From JAENWD01 sp963796915 (GTDB taxonomy: Bacteria > Acidobacteriota > Vicinamibacteria > Vicinamibacterales > JAENWD01): a DNA stretch of 64,000 nt. Below the pieces are notes generated by a model. It saw only the letters and a program-made list of their open reading frames with translations, did not search any database and was not told the origin of the DNA. The stretch spans positions 310,001-374,000 of the forward strand of contig CAWCNI010000002.1 in NCBI GenBank assembly GCA_963796915.1, read 5' to 3'. This document shows, one piece after another, positions 55,232-64,000 of the stretch; the first letter of the stretch is position 1, and every line of letters begins with the position of its first letter. A program made the position numbers and the translations under genes.

Positions 55232-56391
55232 TTGGACGGTATCGCTCGCTCGATGCCTGGCGTGGCCTGGCCTGCGTGATGGTGATTCTCCATCACTCGA
55301 CGCTCGTGTATCTCGGGCACGAACCGCAATCCTCAGACGGCGTACTTGAGCGCTCTGCCTGGAATGTCCTGAGCTGGTTCATCTATGGAAATACCGGCGT
55401 CGCGCTGTTCTTCGTGATCAGCGGCTACTGCATCGCTGCGGCTGCCGAGAACGTGAGGGCGGGCAGGCATCGCATCGGCCAATACTTTTTCAGACGCTTC
55501 CGGCGCATCTATCCGCCCTTCTGGCTGGTCGTCGGCTTTTCGGTCGTGTTCTTCCTCGCCGTGGACGTCCTGATTTGGCCGGGCCTGCTGTCGACGAGGC
55601 CCTGGGAACAGCTCAGACCGTGGTGGTACTCCGGCTGGCAGTGGCTGGGAAATCTCACGCTGACGGAAACCTGGCGCAGCCACGTCATCGGCGACCAGCG
55701 CGCGCATTTCCCCGGGCAGGCGTGGACGCTCTGTTACGAAGAGCAGTTTTACGCGATCACGGGGCTGCTGCTCGCGATCAGCCGGCGGCGGTTCTATGTT
55801 GGCGCGTCTGTCGTGACAGTCGCGGTGCTTGTCACCATGCTCGGCGCCAGATACTGGGGATGGCCCGTAAGCGGCTTCTTCTTCGACGGCGGGTGGCTGC
55901 TGTTCGCTGCCGGCATGTTTGTCTACTGGGCCATTCAGCAGAATCTGGGCCGTACGCCCCGGATCATCGCGCTGATCGTCCTGGCCGCCGCTGCGGCTTT
56001 GATGCCCCGGTGGGTCGCCGTCGGCAACGCGCCGGTCGGCTTTCTGTCGGCCGGCATCCTGCTGACGCTGCATCCCTTCGACGACTGGATCACCAGCACG
56101 CGTGTCAGTCGCGCCCTGAGCTATTGCGGTGAGATGTGCTATTCGCTCTATCTCGTGCACCAACTGCTGGTCAAGACCACCAGCGCTGCGCTCTGGTCGG
56201 TGGGCGTTCAGTCTGCCCTCGGCACGCTGCTCGTCGTCGTCCCCGTAGCGGTCGTCGTGTCGATCGTGGTCGGGCGACTGGCGTTTGTGACAATTGAAAC
56301 CCGTTTCCTGAATACCCGAACAACAACCGCCGGCCGCCGTGAGCCTCCACGCGTCGCCGCTGACGGCCCCCTTTCGACTGTATCGCCTTAG
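55228..56391 (+). CDS. Acyltransferase 3 family membrane protein
   Basis: A 387-residue protein with about ten hydrophobic helices. It opens RYRSLDAWRGLACVMVILHH, with the Arg12-x9-His22 pair that is catalytic in this family, then FFVISGYCIAAAAENVRAGR and RRFRRIYPPFWLVVGFSV. Such enzymes move acyl groups (often acetyl) onto exported sugars. Position among EPS modification genes supports polymer O-acetylation. The last 20 residues are a nonconserved tail. It overlaps the previous gene by 4 bp. Confidence 0.92.
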   Translation: MIGRYRSLDAWRGLACVMVILHHSTLVYLGHEPQSSDGVLERSAWNVLSWFIYGNTGVALFFVISGYCIAAAAENVRAGRHRIGQYFFRRFRRIYPPFWLVVGFSVVFFLAVDVLIWPGLLSTRPWEQLRPWWYSGWQWLGNLTLTETWRSHVIGDQRAHFPGQAWTLCYEEQFYAITGLLLAISRRRFYVGASVVTVAVLVTMLGARYWGWPVSGFFFDGGWLLFAAGMFVYWAIQQNLGRTPRIIALIVLAAAAALMPRWVAVGNAPVGFLSAGILLTLHPFDDWITSTRVSRALSYCGEMCYSLYLVHQLLVKTTSAALWSVGVQSALGTLLVVVPVAVVVSIVVGRLAFVTIETRFLNTRTTTAGRREPPRVAADGPLSTVSP

Positions 56392-56398
56392 TGATCCC

Positions 56399-58273
56399 AT
56401 GCCCGGACTCTGTGGACTGATCGACCCTTCGGCGGCGCCCGCCTCCGCGAATCTCGTCGCGGACATGACGGCCCGTCTCGCGCACTATCCCTGGCAGCGC
56501 ACGTCGCGAAAGGCGTCGGCCGATGGCCGCGCCGCGCTCGGCGCCGTCGTCCTCGATCATCGCGACAAGGCGACTGGACTGACCGACGATGGCCAGGACC
56601 TGGTGGCTTTCGACGGCGAGCTGTACAACGCCGCCGACATCCGCGCCGAACTGGCACGTCGCGACCCTCGGCCGGAGAGGAACGACGCAGCGCTCGGCGA
56701 CCTGATCGTGCGCGGATTGCGCGCCGGGGGCCTGCCGTTTCTTGCCACGCTGCGCGGCTACTTCAGTGCGGCGATCTGGGATGCCCGCAAGGGCACGCTG
56801 ACGCTGATCGCGGATGCGTTCGGCCTCCGCCCCCTTTATTGGGCGCGAACCGGACAGGGGTTGGCGTTTTCTTCAGAGGTCGGCCCGCTGCTTCTCCACC
56901 CGGGGATCAGCCGCCGCGTGTCGCCGGGCGGAGTCGCGCAGTTCGTCGCCTTCGGGCAGTTGTTCAGCCAGTCGACGCTGTTCGAATCGATTCAGACCGT
57001 ACCGGCCGGCTCGACGCTCGAGTTCGAAGCGGCCACTGGCGAGGTGCGGATTTCAAATTACCTCGGCTCCCGGCAGCGCGAAAGCATTCCAGCGAACCGG
57101 CATGACACCCTCGAGCTGGTCGCCGATCGCTTCGCTGCGGCCGTGCAATGCCGCACGCAGGAGGGCACGCCAGGCGAGCTGGGCCTGTCGCTGTCGGGCG
57201 GGCTCGATGCACGCACGATCCTGGCGCTCGTGCCTTCGCATGTGTCGTTGACGACTGTCAGTCTCGGCATCCCCGGCAGCATGGACCACAAGGCCGCCGG
57301 CAAGCTGTCGGCCCTCGTCGGCCGGGCACATCACGCGCAGATGCTCGATCGCGACTTCCTCAGCGGGTTCGAGGCGCATCTGCGGCAGATGGTCCGCTTG
57401 ACCGACGGCCACTACCTCGATCAGGGCATCGTCATGACGACGCTGCCCAGCTATCGGCAGCTGGGCATCCGCACGCTGCTTCGCGGGCATGCCGGCGAGC
57501 TGCTGCACATGAGGAAGGCCTACGCGTTCTCGCTGGACGAGGCCGCGCTGAAGATTGCCGACGACAAGGCGCTGGCGGCGTGGCTCGAGGCCCATCTCAC
57601 CAACTACATGATTGGCGCCGTGGACGGCCCGCTGTTCACCGACGCGATGGGCGCTGACGTGCGGGAGATTGCACGGACGGCGCTGAACCAGGCGCTGGAG
57701 CCGCTGTCGACGGTGTTGCCGCCGCTGCAGCGTGTCTGGCCGCTGTTCGTGCGGGAGCGCTTGCGCCGCGAGACGGCGCTGTCGCTCCACATGTTCAGGA
57801 ATTTCGTCGAGGTGCGCGTGCCGTATCTCGACGACGACCTCGTGGATCTGCTGTACGCGCTGCCGCCGGACCTGAAGATCGACGACACGCTGCAGGCGCA
57901 CATCCTCGCGCGCCACCAGCCGTCATTTCTCCGCGTCGTCAACACCAACACCGGCGCTGCGATGGGGGCGAGCCCGCTTGTCGAGCGGGCGGCGTATCTC
58001 AGGATGAAAGTGTTCGCGAAGCTCGGGGTGCCGGGGTATCAACCATACGAGCGTCTCGGTCTGTGGCTGGCGGCCGACCTGAAGCCGCTGGTGCACCGGT
58101 TGCTTCTCAGCGACACCTTCTTCGACCGCGGCGTCTTCAGGCCGGAACAGGTCAAGCGGATCGTGGCGCAACACGAGTCACGCGAACGCAATCACACCTT
58201 CCTCATCATGGCGATGATGATTCTGGAGCTCGGCAACCAGGAACTACTCGACGGCGCGTCTCCAGCCCACTAG
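56399..58273 (+). CDS. Asparagine synthase-like amidotransferase (exosortase-locus type)
   Basis: The 624-residue protein has an Ntn-type glutaminase half (1-220; AFDGELYNAADIRAELARRD; GYFSAAIWDARKGTLTLIAD; FGLRPLYWARTGQGLAFSSE) and an ATP-PPase synthetase half with LSLSGGLDART (Ser266-Asp270). The expected N-terminal nucleophile Cys is at residue 5 (MPGLCGLIDP) rather than residue 2, so glutaminase activity would require trimming or is lost. AsnB relatives in exosortase-A loci (TIGR03108-like) are thought to amidate glycan. It is the last gene of the plus-strand EPS operon and overlaps the convergent gene by 4 bp. Confidence 0.88.
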   Translation: MPGLCGLIDPSAAPASANLVADMTARLAHYPWQRTSRKASADGRAALGAVVLDHRDKATGLTDDGQDLVAFDGELYNAADIRAELARRDPRPERNDAALGDLIVRGLRAGGLPFLATLRGYFSAAIWDARKGTLTLIADAFGLRPLYWARTGQGLAFSSEVGPLLLHPGISRRVSPGGVAQFVAFGQLFSQSTLFESIQTVPAGSTLEFEAATGEVRISNYLGSRQRESIPANRHDTLELVADRFAAAVQCRTQEGTPGELGLSLSGGLDARTILALVPSHVSLTTVSLGIPGSMDHKAAGKLSALVGRAHHAQMLDRDFLSGFEAHLRQMVRLTDGHYLDQGIVMTTLPSYRQLGIRTLLRGHAGELLHMRKAYAFSLDEAALKIADDKALAAWLEAHLTNYMIGAVDGPLFTDAMGADVREIARTALNQALEPLSTVLPPLQRVWPLFVRERLRRETALSLHMFRNFVEVRVPYLDDDLVDLLYALPPDLKIDDTLQAHILARHQPSFLRVVNTNTGAAMGASPLVERAAYLRMKVFAKLGVPGYQPYERLGLWLAADLKPLVHRLLLSDTFFDRGVFRPEQVKRIVAQHESRERNHTFLIMAMMILELGNQELLDGASPAH

Positions 58274-59460
58274 CGGCTGGCGCCGGCTTCGAGCACCAGA
58301 TCGCGAAGCCGCGCAAGCTGGCGTGCCCAGGACAGGCTGGCGACGTCGGCGTCGGACGCGAGCGACCGGCGCGTCGCCGCGCTCGCACGAAACAGCGCGA
58401 GGATCGACGACGCCATGGCGTCGGGGTCGTCGGCGACGCGGCAGCCGGCCAGCACCCGCGCCGGAAGGCCGTCGGCGACAGCCTGCGTCGTGACGACGGG
58501 CAGGCCGGCGGCGAGGGCCTCGAGCACCTTGTTCTGAAGTCCGCGCGCCGTCCGGAGCGGCGCAATCGAGATCGCCGCCTTGTGGAGGTACGGTCGCATG
58601 TCGGCGACGGCGCCGGTCACCGACGCGCCCGCCACCTTCTCCGCTTCAGCAATCAGGGCCGGGCTGGCGCCGGCGCCGACAATAGTCAGGCGCGCCGCTG
58701 GCAACTGCGTAATTACTCGGGGCCAGATATCGCGCAACAGCCAGTAGGCAGCATCCTCGTTCGGGGCGTAGTTGAGGATCCCGGTAAACACGGCGACCGG
58801 GGCGTCGACCGGCGGACCTGTGGGCGCGAAGTAGTCCACGTCCACGCCGTTTTCCAGCGTCTCGATCCTCGCGCCGGGAGCAAGGTCGCCGAGCGTGGCG
58901 TGTTCCCTGTCATTCACGACGAGCGTGAGCCGCGCGCGCTCGGTGACCTCACGCTCGAATCGTCCCAGCACGCGCGCTTCCCGCCGGTAGACGGCGGCCA
59001 GCGGCCCGGACGTCCTGCCGGCCAGCGCCGCCCACTTTGCCGAGTCCACATCCACCATGTCGTGCACGAGCGGGCGGATTGCCAGCTGAGGCGCGGCCGC
59101 CAACCGCGCCATGCCCGAGCAGTAGGCGAACACCACGTCGGGTGAGGCGTCCTCTGCCACTTTCCCCACCTGGCGCACGAGCCCGGGGGCGTCCAGCAGC
59201 ACGTGCGTCATCGGCCGGCTGGTGAACAGCGCCGGGGCCGCGCGGAGCCTGTTGCGCCAGACCGGCACGCGCGCCACGTGCACGCCCGCGGTCCACGCGC
59301 TCAGATCGCCCACGTGCGACGCTTCCTCGTCGTCGTGCACCAGCGAGAAGAGCGTGACCTCGGCGAAGGTCGAGAGCGTCTTCAGGAGGTGATAGGCGCG
59401 GATACGGTCGCCGCGGTTGGGTGCGTAGGGCAGGCGATGTGTAAGGAACAGGATCCTCAC
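58270..59460 (-). CDS. Sugar transferase of the PEP-CTERM/EpsH1-associated family
   Basis: A 396-residue GT-B glycosyltransferase beginning MRILFLTHRLPYAPNRGDRI, with HDMVDVDSAKWAALAGRTSG, ETLENGVDVDYFAPTGPPVD, AVFTGILNYAPNEDAAYWLL and IAPLRTARGLQNKVLEALAA. These blocks are strongly characteristic of the TIGR03087 family found in exosortase/PEP-CTERM loci. It probably adds a sugar to the lipid-linked repeat. Its ATG overlaps the stop of the acetyltransferase gene upstream; its end overlaps the amidotransferase gene coming from the other side. Confidence 0.93.
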   Translation of the reverse strand: MRILFLTHRLPYAPNRGDRIRAYHLLKTLSTFAEVTLFSLVHDDEEASHVGDLSAWTAGVHVARVPVWRNRLRAAPALFTSRPMTHVLLDAPGLVRQVGKVAEDASPDVVFAYCSGMARLAAAPQLAIRPLVHDMVDVDSAKWAALAGRTSGPLAAVYRREARVLGRFEREVTERARLTLVVNDREHATLGDLAPGARIETLENGVDVDYFAPTGPPVDAPVAVFTGILNYAPNEDAAYWLLRDIWPRVITQLPAARLTIVGAGASPALIAEAEKVAGASVTGAVADMRPYLHKAAISIAPLRTARGLQNKVLEALAAGLPVVTTQAVADGLPARVLAGCRVADDPDAMASSILALFRASAATRRSLASDADVASLSWARQLARLRDLVLEAGASR

Positions 59461-60062
59461 GTCTGGATCCCGGGCGGCTGCGGGTCGCGCGATCGAATGA
59501 CACGGGCGGGCACACCGGCGGCGAACACGCGATCCGGGATAGCGCGGGTCACGACTGAGGACGCGCCGATGATCGTATCGCGGCCGACGTCGGCCATCAC
59601 GACGGCGGCGCTGCCGATCCAGCTGCCCGCGCCGACACGCACCGTTTGCAGTGTCCCCGGCTGTTCCCTGATGGGGCGCTCGAGATCGTCGGTGCCATGA
59701 GTGTCGCCGCCGCTCGGCACGTGCACGCCAGCCGCGAGGAGGACGTCACGTTCGAGGTGGACCAGGCCAAGGTGGCAGTGAGGCCCGACGTACACGTTGT
59801 CTCCCATGCGCGCGCCGGCACGCGACAACAGCGTGCCGAACTCGATCGTCACTGTCGGTGCGCATTCGGCCAGGACGCGACAGTAGAAGGCGCGTCGCAG
59901 ATACTGACCAAGCAGCCCCGGCCACAGCGACAGGGCCTGGCTCGAGCCGAGCAGCGCGCGGTCGCTGTCGAAGATGGCCGAGCGAAGTGCGTACGAGATG
60001 AGATTGGGCAGGATCACAATCGTGGCGGCCCAGAACGCCAGCTGCTTGGCCAGCGCTTTCAC
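59457..60062 (-). CDS. Hexapeptide-repeat acetyltransferase (WcaF-like)
   Basis: GTG 60062 gives about 201 residues; longer frames have no support. The first 65 residues include a hydrophobic segment (LAFWAATIVILPNLISYALR), then the left-handed beta-helix: TVTIEFGTLLSRAGARMGDN, VYVGPHCHLGLVHLERDVLL and RVGAGSWIGSAAVVMADVGR, with the His-containing GDTHGTD loop, and ends AAGVPARVIRSRDP. The layout is that of colanic-acid type O-acetyltransferases. Start and stop overlap its neighbours by 4 bp, so it is translationally coupled to glycosyltransferases on either side. Confidence 0.9.
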   Translation of the reverse strand: MKALAKQLAFWAATIVILPNLISYALRSAIFDSDRALLGSSQALSLWPGLLGQYLRRAFYCRVLAECAPTVTIEFGTLLSRAGARMGDNVYVGPHCHLGLVHLERDVLLAAGVHVPSGGDTHGTDDLERPIREQPGTLQTVRVGAGSWIGSAAVVMADVGRDTIIGASSVVTRAIPDRVFAAGVPARVIRSRDPQPPGIQT

Positions 60063-61204
60063 CGGCGTCCCTCCACCACGGTCTCGTAGATGTCGTCGAG
60101 GGCCGTCACGCGCCGCGCGAACGAGAGATCGGTCTCGACGTGACGGCGCGCCGCAGTGGCCAGGCGGTGGCGAAACGAAGGGTCGTCGATCATGCGAGTG
60201 ATGGCAGTGACGAGGGCAGGCACGTCGTGGCTCGGCACGATCAGGCCGTGCACGCCATCCTCGCACAACTCGCTGGTGCCGCCGACGTCGGTGGCCACCA
60301 CTGGCGTCTCGAGCGCCATCGCTTCGAGCACCACGTTGGGCGTGCCCTCGTATTCCGATGACTGGACGAACAGGTCCAGCGCGTGATGGAACAAGGGGAT
60401 GTCGGTCTGCTGTCCCACCAGCACCGCCCGGCCATCGAGTCCGAGCGCGGCGATTTTCGCTTCGAGCGGAGGGCGGACACTCCCTTCGCCTGCGATCAAC
60501 AGCCGCAGCGCAGGGTGACGCGGCAGCAGCGCCGCGAACGCCTCCAGCAGCAGGTCGAACCGTTTCTGCGGCTCGAGGCGGCCGACCGCGCCGAGAACGA
60601 ACGCGTCGCTGCCCACGCCGAATGTCGCCCGTGCCTCGGCTTCGCGTCGCCTGTCTCGTACGAAAGCAGCGGGGTCGATGCCGTTGAGCAGGACGCGCAC
60701 GTTGTCAGGACTGCCCCCACACCGGAGGAGCTCGCGCCTGATTTCTCCGGAGACAGCCAGGACCAGCGGAAACCGCGCGAGCAGGCGCTTGTCGGCCGGG
60801 TAGTACAGCCGCCGCTCTTTTGCCGAATGTCCCGTCCAGCCGTGGGCAGTGGCGAGCGCGATGGCCCTGGTGCTGCGTGCGAGATACCAGGCGAGCAGGT
60901 CTGTCTTGTACTCGTGGGCGTGAACGACGTCGATGTCCCGCTCCTGCACAAGGCGTTTCAGCTTGCCGGCGGAGCGCCAGTCGAGCGAGTGGCGTTCGAG
61001 CACCTCGACGTAGTCGACGCGGCCGCGCGCCCTGGTGTCTATCGAGAAGACGGTGTCGCGGGCATCCCTGAGATAGCAGACAGTGACGCGGGTTCGCGCC
61101 GGGTCAGCCAGTTCTGCGCCAAGCAGAATCGTCTTCTCCGGGCCGCCGCCGGTGCCGCGAACGCTGCGCAGCTCGAGAACGTGGACCGGTCGTCCGCCCG
61201 GCAC
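60059..61204 (-). CDS. Family 4 glycosyltransferase
   Basis: A complete 381-residue GT-B protein with GTG start. Motifs: VRGTGGGPEKTILLGAELAD (Gly-rich acceptor loop), DVVHAHEYKTDLLAWYLA, LGAVGRLEPQKRFDLLLEAF and SSEYEGTPNVVLEAMALETP (donor site, E-x7-E), with GLIVPSHDVPALVTAITRMI at the end. It has no membrane helix. The order acetyltransferase-GT4-GT39-GT2 on the minus strand suggests an assembly pathway for a side chain or lipid-linked unit. Confidence 0.93.
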   Translation of the reverse strand: MPGGRPVHVLELRSVRGTGGGPEKTILLGAELADPARTRVTVCYLRDARDTVFSIDTRARGRVDYVEVLERHSLDWRSAGKLKRLVQERDIDVVHAHEYKTDLLAWYLARSTRAIALATAHGWTGHSAKERRLYYPADKRLLARFPLVLAVSGEIRRELLRCGGSPDNVRVLLNGIDPAAFVRDRRREAEARATFGVGSDAFVLGAVGRLEPQKRFDLLLEAFAALLPRHPALRLLIAGEGSVRPPLEAKIAALGLDGRAVLVGQQTDIPLFHHALDLFVQSSEYEGTPNVVLEAMALETPVVATDVGGTSELCEDGVHGLIVPSHDVPALVTAITRMIDDPSFRHRLATAARRHVETDLSFARRVTALDDIYETVVEGRR

Positions 61205-62734
61205 CTACTTCAGGCTCCACCATGTGACGTGCGCGGTGCCAAGCATCATCTCGGCAGCCGACGAGTCCTGAGGTATCGAGCGCACGACGCCGCCGGCCTC
61301 CGGCTCGCGGCCCATGCGGAGGACGTCGTCGATACGGTGGTCCGCAATCTGCCGCACGATGGACTCGCGATCGACCGGGTCGCTCGAATCGAGCACCACC
61401 CACGCATCGCGGAGGTAGTACGTCATCATCGCGCCCGCCGCGCGCGGCGTCACCAGCACCTGCCGACCGGCCAGCTGCCGGTCGAGCGCGGCCATCTTCG
61501 CCCGCCAGTCCGACGATGGCGGCGGCGTGATGGTAAAGGCGTCAGCGACCATGATCGAGGCCACTGCGATCGCGGCGGCGGCCATCCAACGTGTCGGGAG
61601 GATCAGCACGGCCATTACGGACAGGGCCGCGGCTGCAGCGATCACGTCTCCCGCGTACAGCGGCTTGAGGTGCGTGACGCGCACGTTGAGCAAGGCAAAG
61701 CCGACGACGAAAAGCGCGACTGGAGTGCCGATGCGGGCGACCGCCCGCACTCGCGGCGAGACGAGCACGCCGATCAGCGTCGCGACGAGCATCGCCAGGA
61801 TCGCGGCATGCGCCAACGACGGCACGACGACCCACGAGGACTGCGCGACCATCAGCGGCCTGATGAGCAGGCCCCCATACATGAGAATGGCCTTGGCAAA
61901 CCCCGCCTTGAGCACGAATGGCGGCCAGGCCACGAGCAACGCGGCGAGTGCCGACACGACGGCATCGAGGACCAGACCGCGCGGCGCCACGATTCTGCGC
62001 GCGTTCCAACCAGCCCAGGCCAGCGGAGGCACGAGCAGCGCCCAATACGGCACCGTCAGCATCGCCACGGCCGTGCACACCCAGGCCAGACGCCACCAGC
62101 GTCTGGCCCCGGACTGCGAGAAGCAGACGATGGCGCACAAGGCGAGCGTCGATGTCAGCGAGAACAGCGCGTGGGCGCCGAGCTCCACCCCGTTTTGCGC
62201 GTGGAAGGGGGAGAGCGCCGCGATCAAGCCGGCCGCAGCTGCCGCGGCGGATCTCGGAATCACGTCCGTCGCCGGCAGCAACAGCCACGCGAGTAGCACC
62301 GTGGCCATGCAGGCCAGCACGCTGGTCAGCGCAGGAACGCGCCGCAGGACGCGCTCGTCACTCACGCCTGCGGACATCATGATCGCGACCGCATACAGGG
62401 CGACGGGCGGGTGATAGTGCCGCAGCCCAGCCGCATCTCCTGAGTCCCAGTCACGCTTGAACGGCCGTGCCCAGCCAGTGGCGCGGTAGTCGCTCACGAC
62501 GGAGTGGATGAACCCGAAACCGTTCCGCTCGTGCGTGCCGAGATACGCCGCCGCTGGTCCGTACGCCATCGCCCGCGCGTAGTCTGCCTCGTCGGTGCCG
62601 AACAGCACGTCAGATCCTGCGGCACGCCAGCGCAGACCCGCGGCCACGATGCACACGACGATCAGCGCGATCGCGAGGCCGAGAGCGCCTCCCGTCCGGC
62701 CTCCCTCAACCACGGAGCGCACCAACGACAGCAT
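61205..62734 (-). CDS. Polytopic membrane glycosyltransferase (GT39/ArnT-like)
   Basis: A complete 509-residue protein with about 12 hydrophobic helices. The first loop, VLFGTDEADYARAMAYGPAA, carries the acidic residues expected of lipid-phosphate-sugar transferases, and the second, RHYHPPVALYAVAIMMSAGV, the HPP motif. A C-terminal soluble tail (about 405-509) has STPRAAGAMM-like VTPRAAGAMMTYYLRDAWVV. It uses a polyprenyl-linked donor in the periplasm in characterised relatives. It abuts the next gene with one base between. Confidence 0.85.
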   Translation of the reverse strand: MLSLVRSVVEGGRTGGALGLAIALIVVCIVAAGLRWRAAGSDVLFGTDEADYARAMAYGPAAAYLGTHERNGFGFIHSVVSDYRATGWARPFKRDWDSGDAAGLRHYHPPVALYAVAIMMSAGVSDERVLRRVPALTSVLACMATVLLAWLLLPATDVIPRSAAAAAAGLIAALSPFHAQNGVELGAHALFSLTSTLALCAIVCFSQSGARRWWRLAWVCTAVAMLTVPYWALLVPPLAWAGWNARRIVAPRGLVLDAVVSALAALLVAWPPFVLKAGFAKAILMYGGLLIRPLMVAQSSWVVVPSLAHAAILAMLVATLIGVLVSPRVRAVARIGTPVALFVVGFALLNVRVTHLKPLYAGDVIAAAAALSVMAVLILPTRWMAAAAIAVASIMVADAFTITPPPSSDWRAKMAALDRQLAGRQVLVTPRAAGAMMTYYLRDAWVVLDSSDPVDRESIVRQIADHRIDDVLRMGREPEAGGVVRSIPQDSSAAEMMLGTAHVTWWSLK

Positions 62735-63741
62735 CCGACGTGCTGCGCGTGCGGTGTGTCGCCCGCCAGACCAGCGACACCGCTCTCGCGCAGTCGTAGA
62801 CGGCGGCGACGGCGAGCGCCTGCAGCCAGGCCTTCACCGGTCGGAGTGACGCACGGCGGATCATCAGCGCGGCGCGTCCAACAACGGCGCACGCGATGAC
62901 GGCGCCGCCCGCTGCGGCGGCGGTGGCGACGAGCTTGCCCGCAGACGCCAGCGCACCGAGTATCGCCAGCGCCGTCAGCAGCCACAGCACCGGTACCGCC
63001 AGACTGGGCAGATCGCTCCAGTCGACCGGCGGCCTGAGACTGACGCGCAGGTTGTCCCGGCCGCGCCAGAGCTCGCCGAAGAACAGCGCCGACAGCGTCC
63101 GCGGATCGCCGTTGTGAACGCTCACCATCGCCGGGTTCGCCATGACGCGAGCGCCTGTCGACCGCACGCGCCGGCACAGGTCGACGTCTTCGCACGCTTC
63201 GAGCGACGAGTCGAAGCCGCCGACCTGTTCGAACACGGCACGACGGATCACGAGATTGCCGGCGCCCAGCCAGCGAGTTTCCCCAGGGACGCGCGGATGG
63301 CTGCGCATCGCGTCGTACATGGCCTGGACCCACGACGGGTTCGCCGGTCCGCGATACGGCGCGCCCACTGCCCCGGTCGTGGGATCTTCCAGCGTCTCGA
63401 CGGCGGCGCACATCCAGCCGGGCGCCATCTCGTGATCGACGTCCACAAACGCGAGCAGGTCGGTCGATGCCAGAGCGGCCGCCCTGTTGCGCAACATCGA
63501 CACGGGGATTCCGGCCACGCTGATTACCTGAGCGCCCAGTGAGGCCGCCAGAGCGGCGGAGTCGTCTGTCGAGCCGTTGTCGGCCACCACCACCGTCCGC
63601 CGGTCGGCGGGGTAGGGGTCGGCGGCGATCGTTTCAAGGCACGCCCGGACTGTACCGTGCGCCGTTACGAACCGGCACGATGACTGTCACTGACGGCGCG
63701 ACAGATGGCTCTGTCGACTTTGCCGCGTCACCGTGTGGCAC
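62706..63741 (-). CDS. Family 2 glycosyltransferase with C-terminal membrane segments, frameshifted
   Basis: The sequence VSVIVPVRNGAR-TVRACLETIAADPYPAD then VVVADNGSTDDSAALAASLG is a textbook family 2 opening but is split between two frames. Removing one base of the GTAC at 63652-63655 rejoins it. Further motifs are LLAFVDVDHEMAPGW (metal D-x-D) and EACEDVDLCRRVRSTGARVM (ED catalytic acid). Two hydrophobic segments lie near the C-terminus. The start is uncertain: a GTG at 63741 is used (14-bp overlap with the upstream gene), though a GTG at about 63698 is also possible. It overlaps the GT39 gene start by 28 bp. Confidence 0.8.
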
Positions 63742-64000
63742 GCTTGAACTCAGGAGGTGGAACCATATGTCCCGGGCGCAGCACGGGGCGCGGCGGCTTC
63801 GGCAACGTGGGCCTGGGGTTGACTGTCTGCTCGGTCTGAACCGGCTGGTCGGTCACCAGGAACGGCGTCAGCCCGATGATGGTGATGAAGTACGGCACCT
63901 CGATGCCCGAGACCGACACGAACTGCGCGGCGAAGATGAAGCCGCCCAGCCCGGTGAAGGCGTAGCAGCCGATGTTCGAGAGCCAGAGATCGTCCCGCCT
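63728..64000 (-). CDS. C-terminal fragment of a polytopic membrane protein
   Basis: The frame is open to the window edge. The visible 90 residues comprise DDLWLSNIGCYAFTGLGGFI and IFAAQFVSVSGIEVPYFITI, two hydrophobic helices, then a soluble Pro-rich tail (NPRPTLPKPPRPVLRPGHMV). The helices near the C-terminus and location beside glycan genes are compatible with an O-antigen ligase or polymerase, as expected in exosortase-type loci, but nothing proves it. The start lies outside the window. Confidence 0.5.
   Translation of the reverse strand, partial: RRDDLWLSNIGCYAFTGLGGFIFAAQFVSVSGIEVPYFITIIGLTPFLVTDQPVQTEQTVNPRPTLPKPPRPVLRPGHMVPPPEFKRATR

Overview
The window is 64 kb of high-GC, gene-dense bacterial chromosome. 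Gene content (small PurL with PurS/PurQ, large exosortase-type exopolysaccharide locus, NtrC-type regulators, carboxypeptidase-regulatory-domain barrel protein) and codon use fit Acidobacteriota, probably class Vicinamibacteria (subdivision 6). That assignment is inference; no rRNA or tRNA gene was seen to test it.

Layout. 1-501: 3' part of a zinc metallopeptidase gene. 507-3947 (minus): methylmalonyl-CoA mutase large subunit overlapping two peptide-ABC ATPase genes. 4.0-10.5 kb: a small conserved protein, a methyltransferase, a serine hydrolase, then eno-gpmA and glgC. 10.7-13.8 kb: two exported proteins, one an outer-membrane barrel. 14.1-18.5 kb: an NtrB/NtrC-like pair (PDZ-containing membrane kinase plus sigma54 response regulator). 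18.5-25.9 kb (minus): an apparent operon of STAS protein, UbiA-like polyprenyl-phosphate phosphoribosyltransferase, an Arg/Asp-rich protein and four family-4 glycosyltransferases arranged A-B-B-A. 26.1-40.7 kb: rpsU, purD, mtaB, rlmN, an M16 peptidase and the purine run purB-S-Q-(2-TM protein)-L-F-(HEAT protein)-M-N. 40.8-43.4 kb: a LuxR-type HTH protein, rfbA-rfbC and a family-2 glycosyltransferase. 43.9-58.3 kb (plus): a long tightly packed exopolysaccharide operon headed by a sigma54 activator that lies behind a near-consensus sigma54 promoter. 58.3-64 kb (minus): a convergent glycan module of glycosyltransferases, an acetyltransferase and a membrane protein running off the window.

How it works together. 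About half the window makes surface or secreted glycan: precursors (glgC, rfbA, rfbC), priming sugar transferase, chain-length protein with BY-kinase and ATPase, export protein and outer-membrane barrel, tailoring enzymes (deacetylase, FemAB, acyltransferase, amidotransferase-like) and at least nine glycosyltransferases. The components match the set normally accompanying exosortase/PEP-CTERM systems, but no exosortase or PEP-CTERM protein is visible here.

Two whole-window signals stand out. First, three intergenic arrays are built from GTGC (or GCAC on the other strand) at an almost exact 8-bp period; one is a large inverted structure. Second, at least seven coding regions, including essential purD and purF, carry single-base frameshifts, and five of the indels lie directly at a GTAC tetranucleotide. 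This suggests systematic sequencing error in a modified or difficult motif rather than gene decay.
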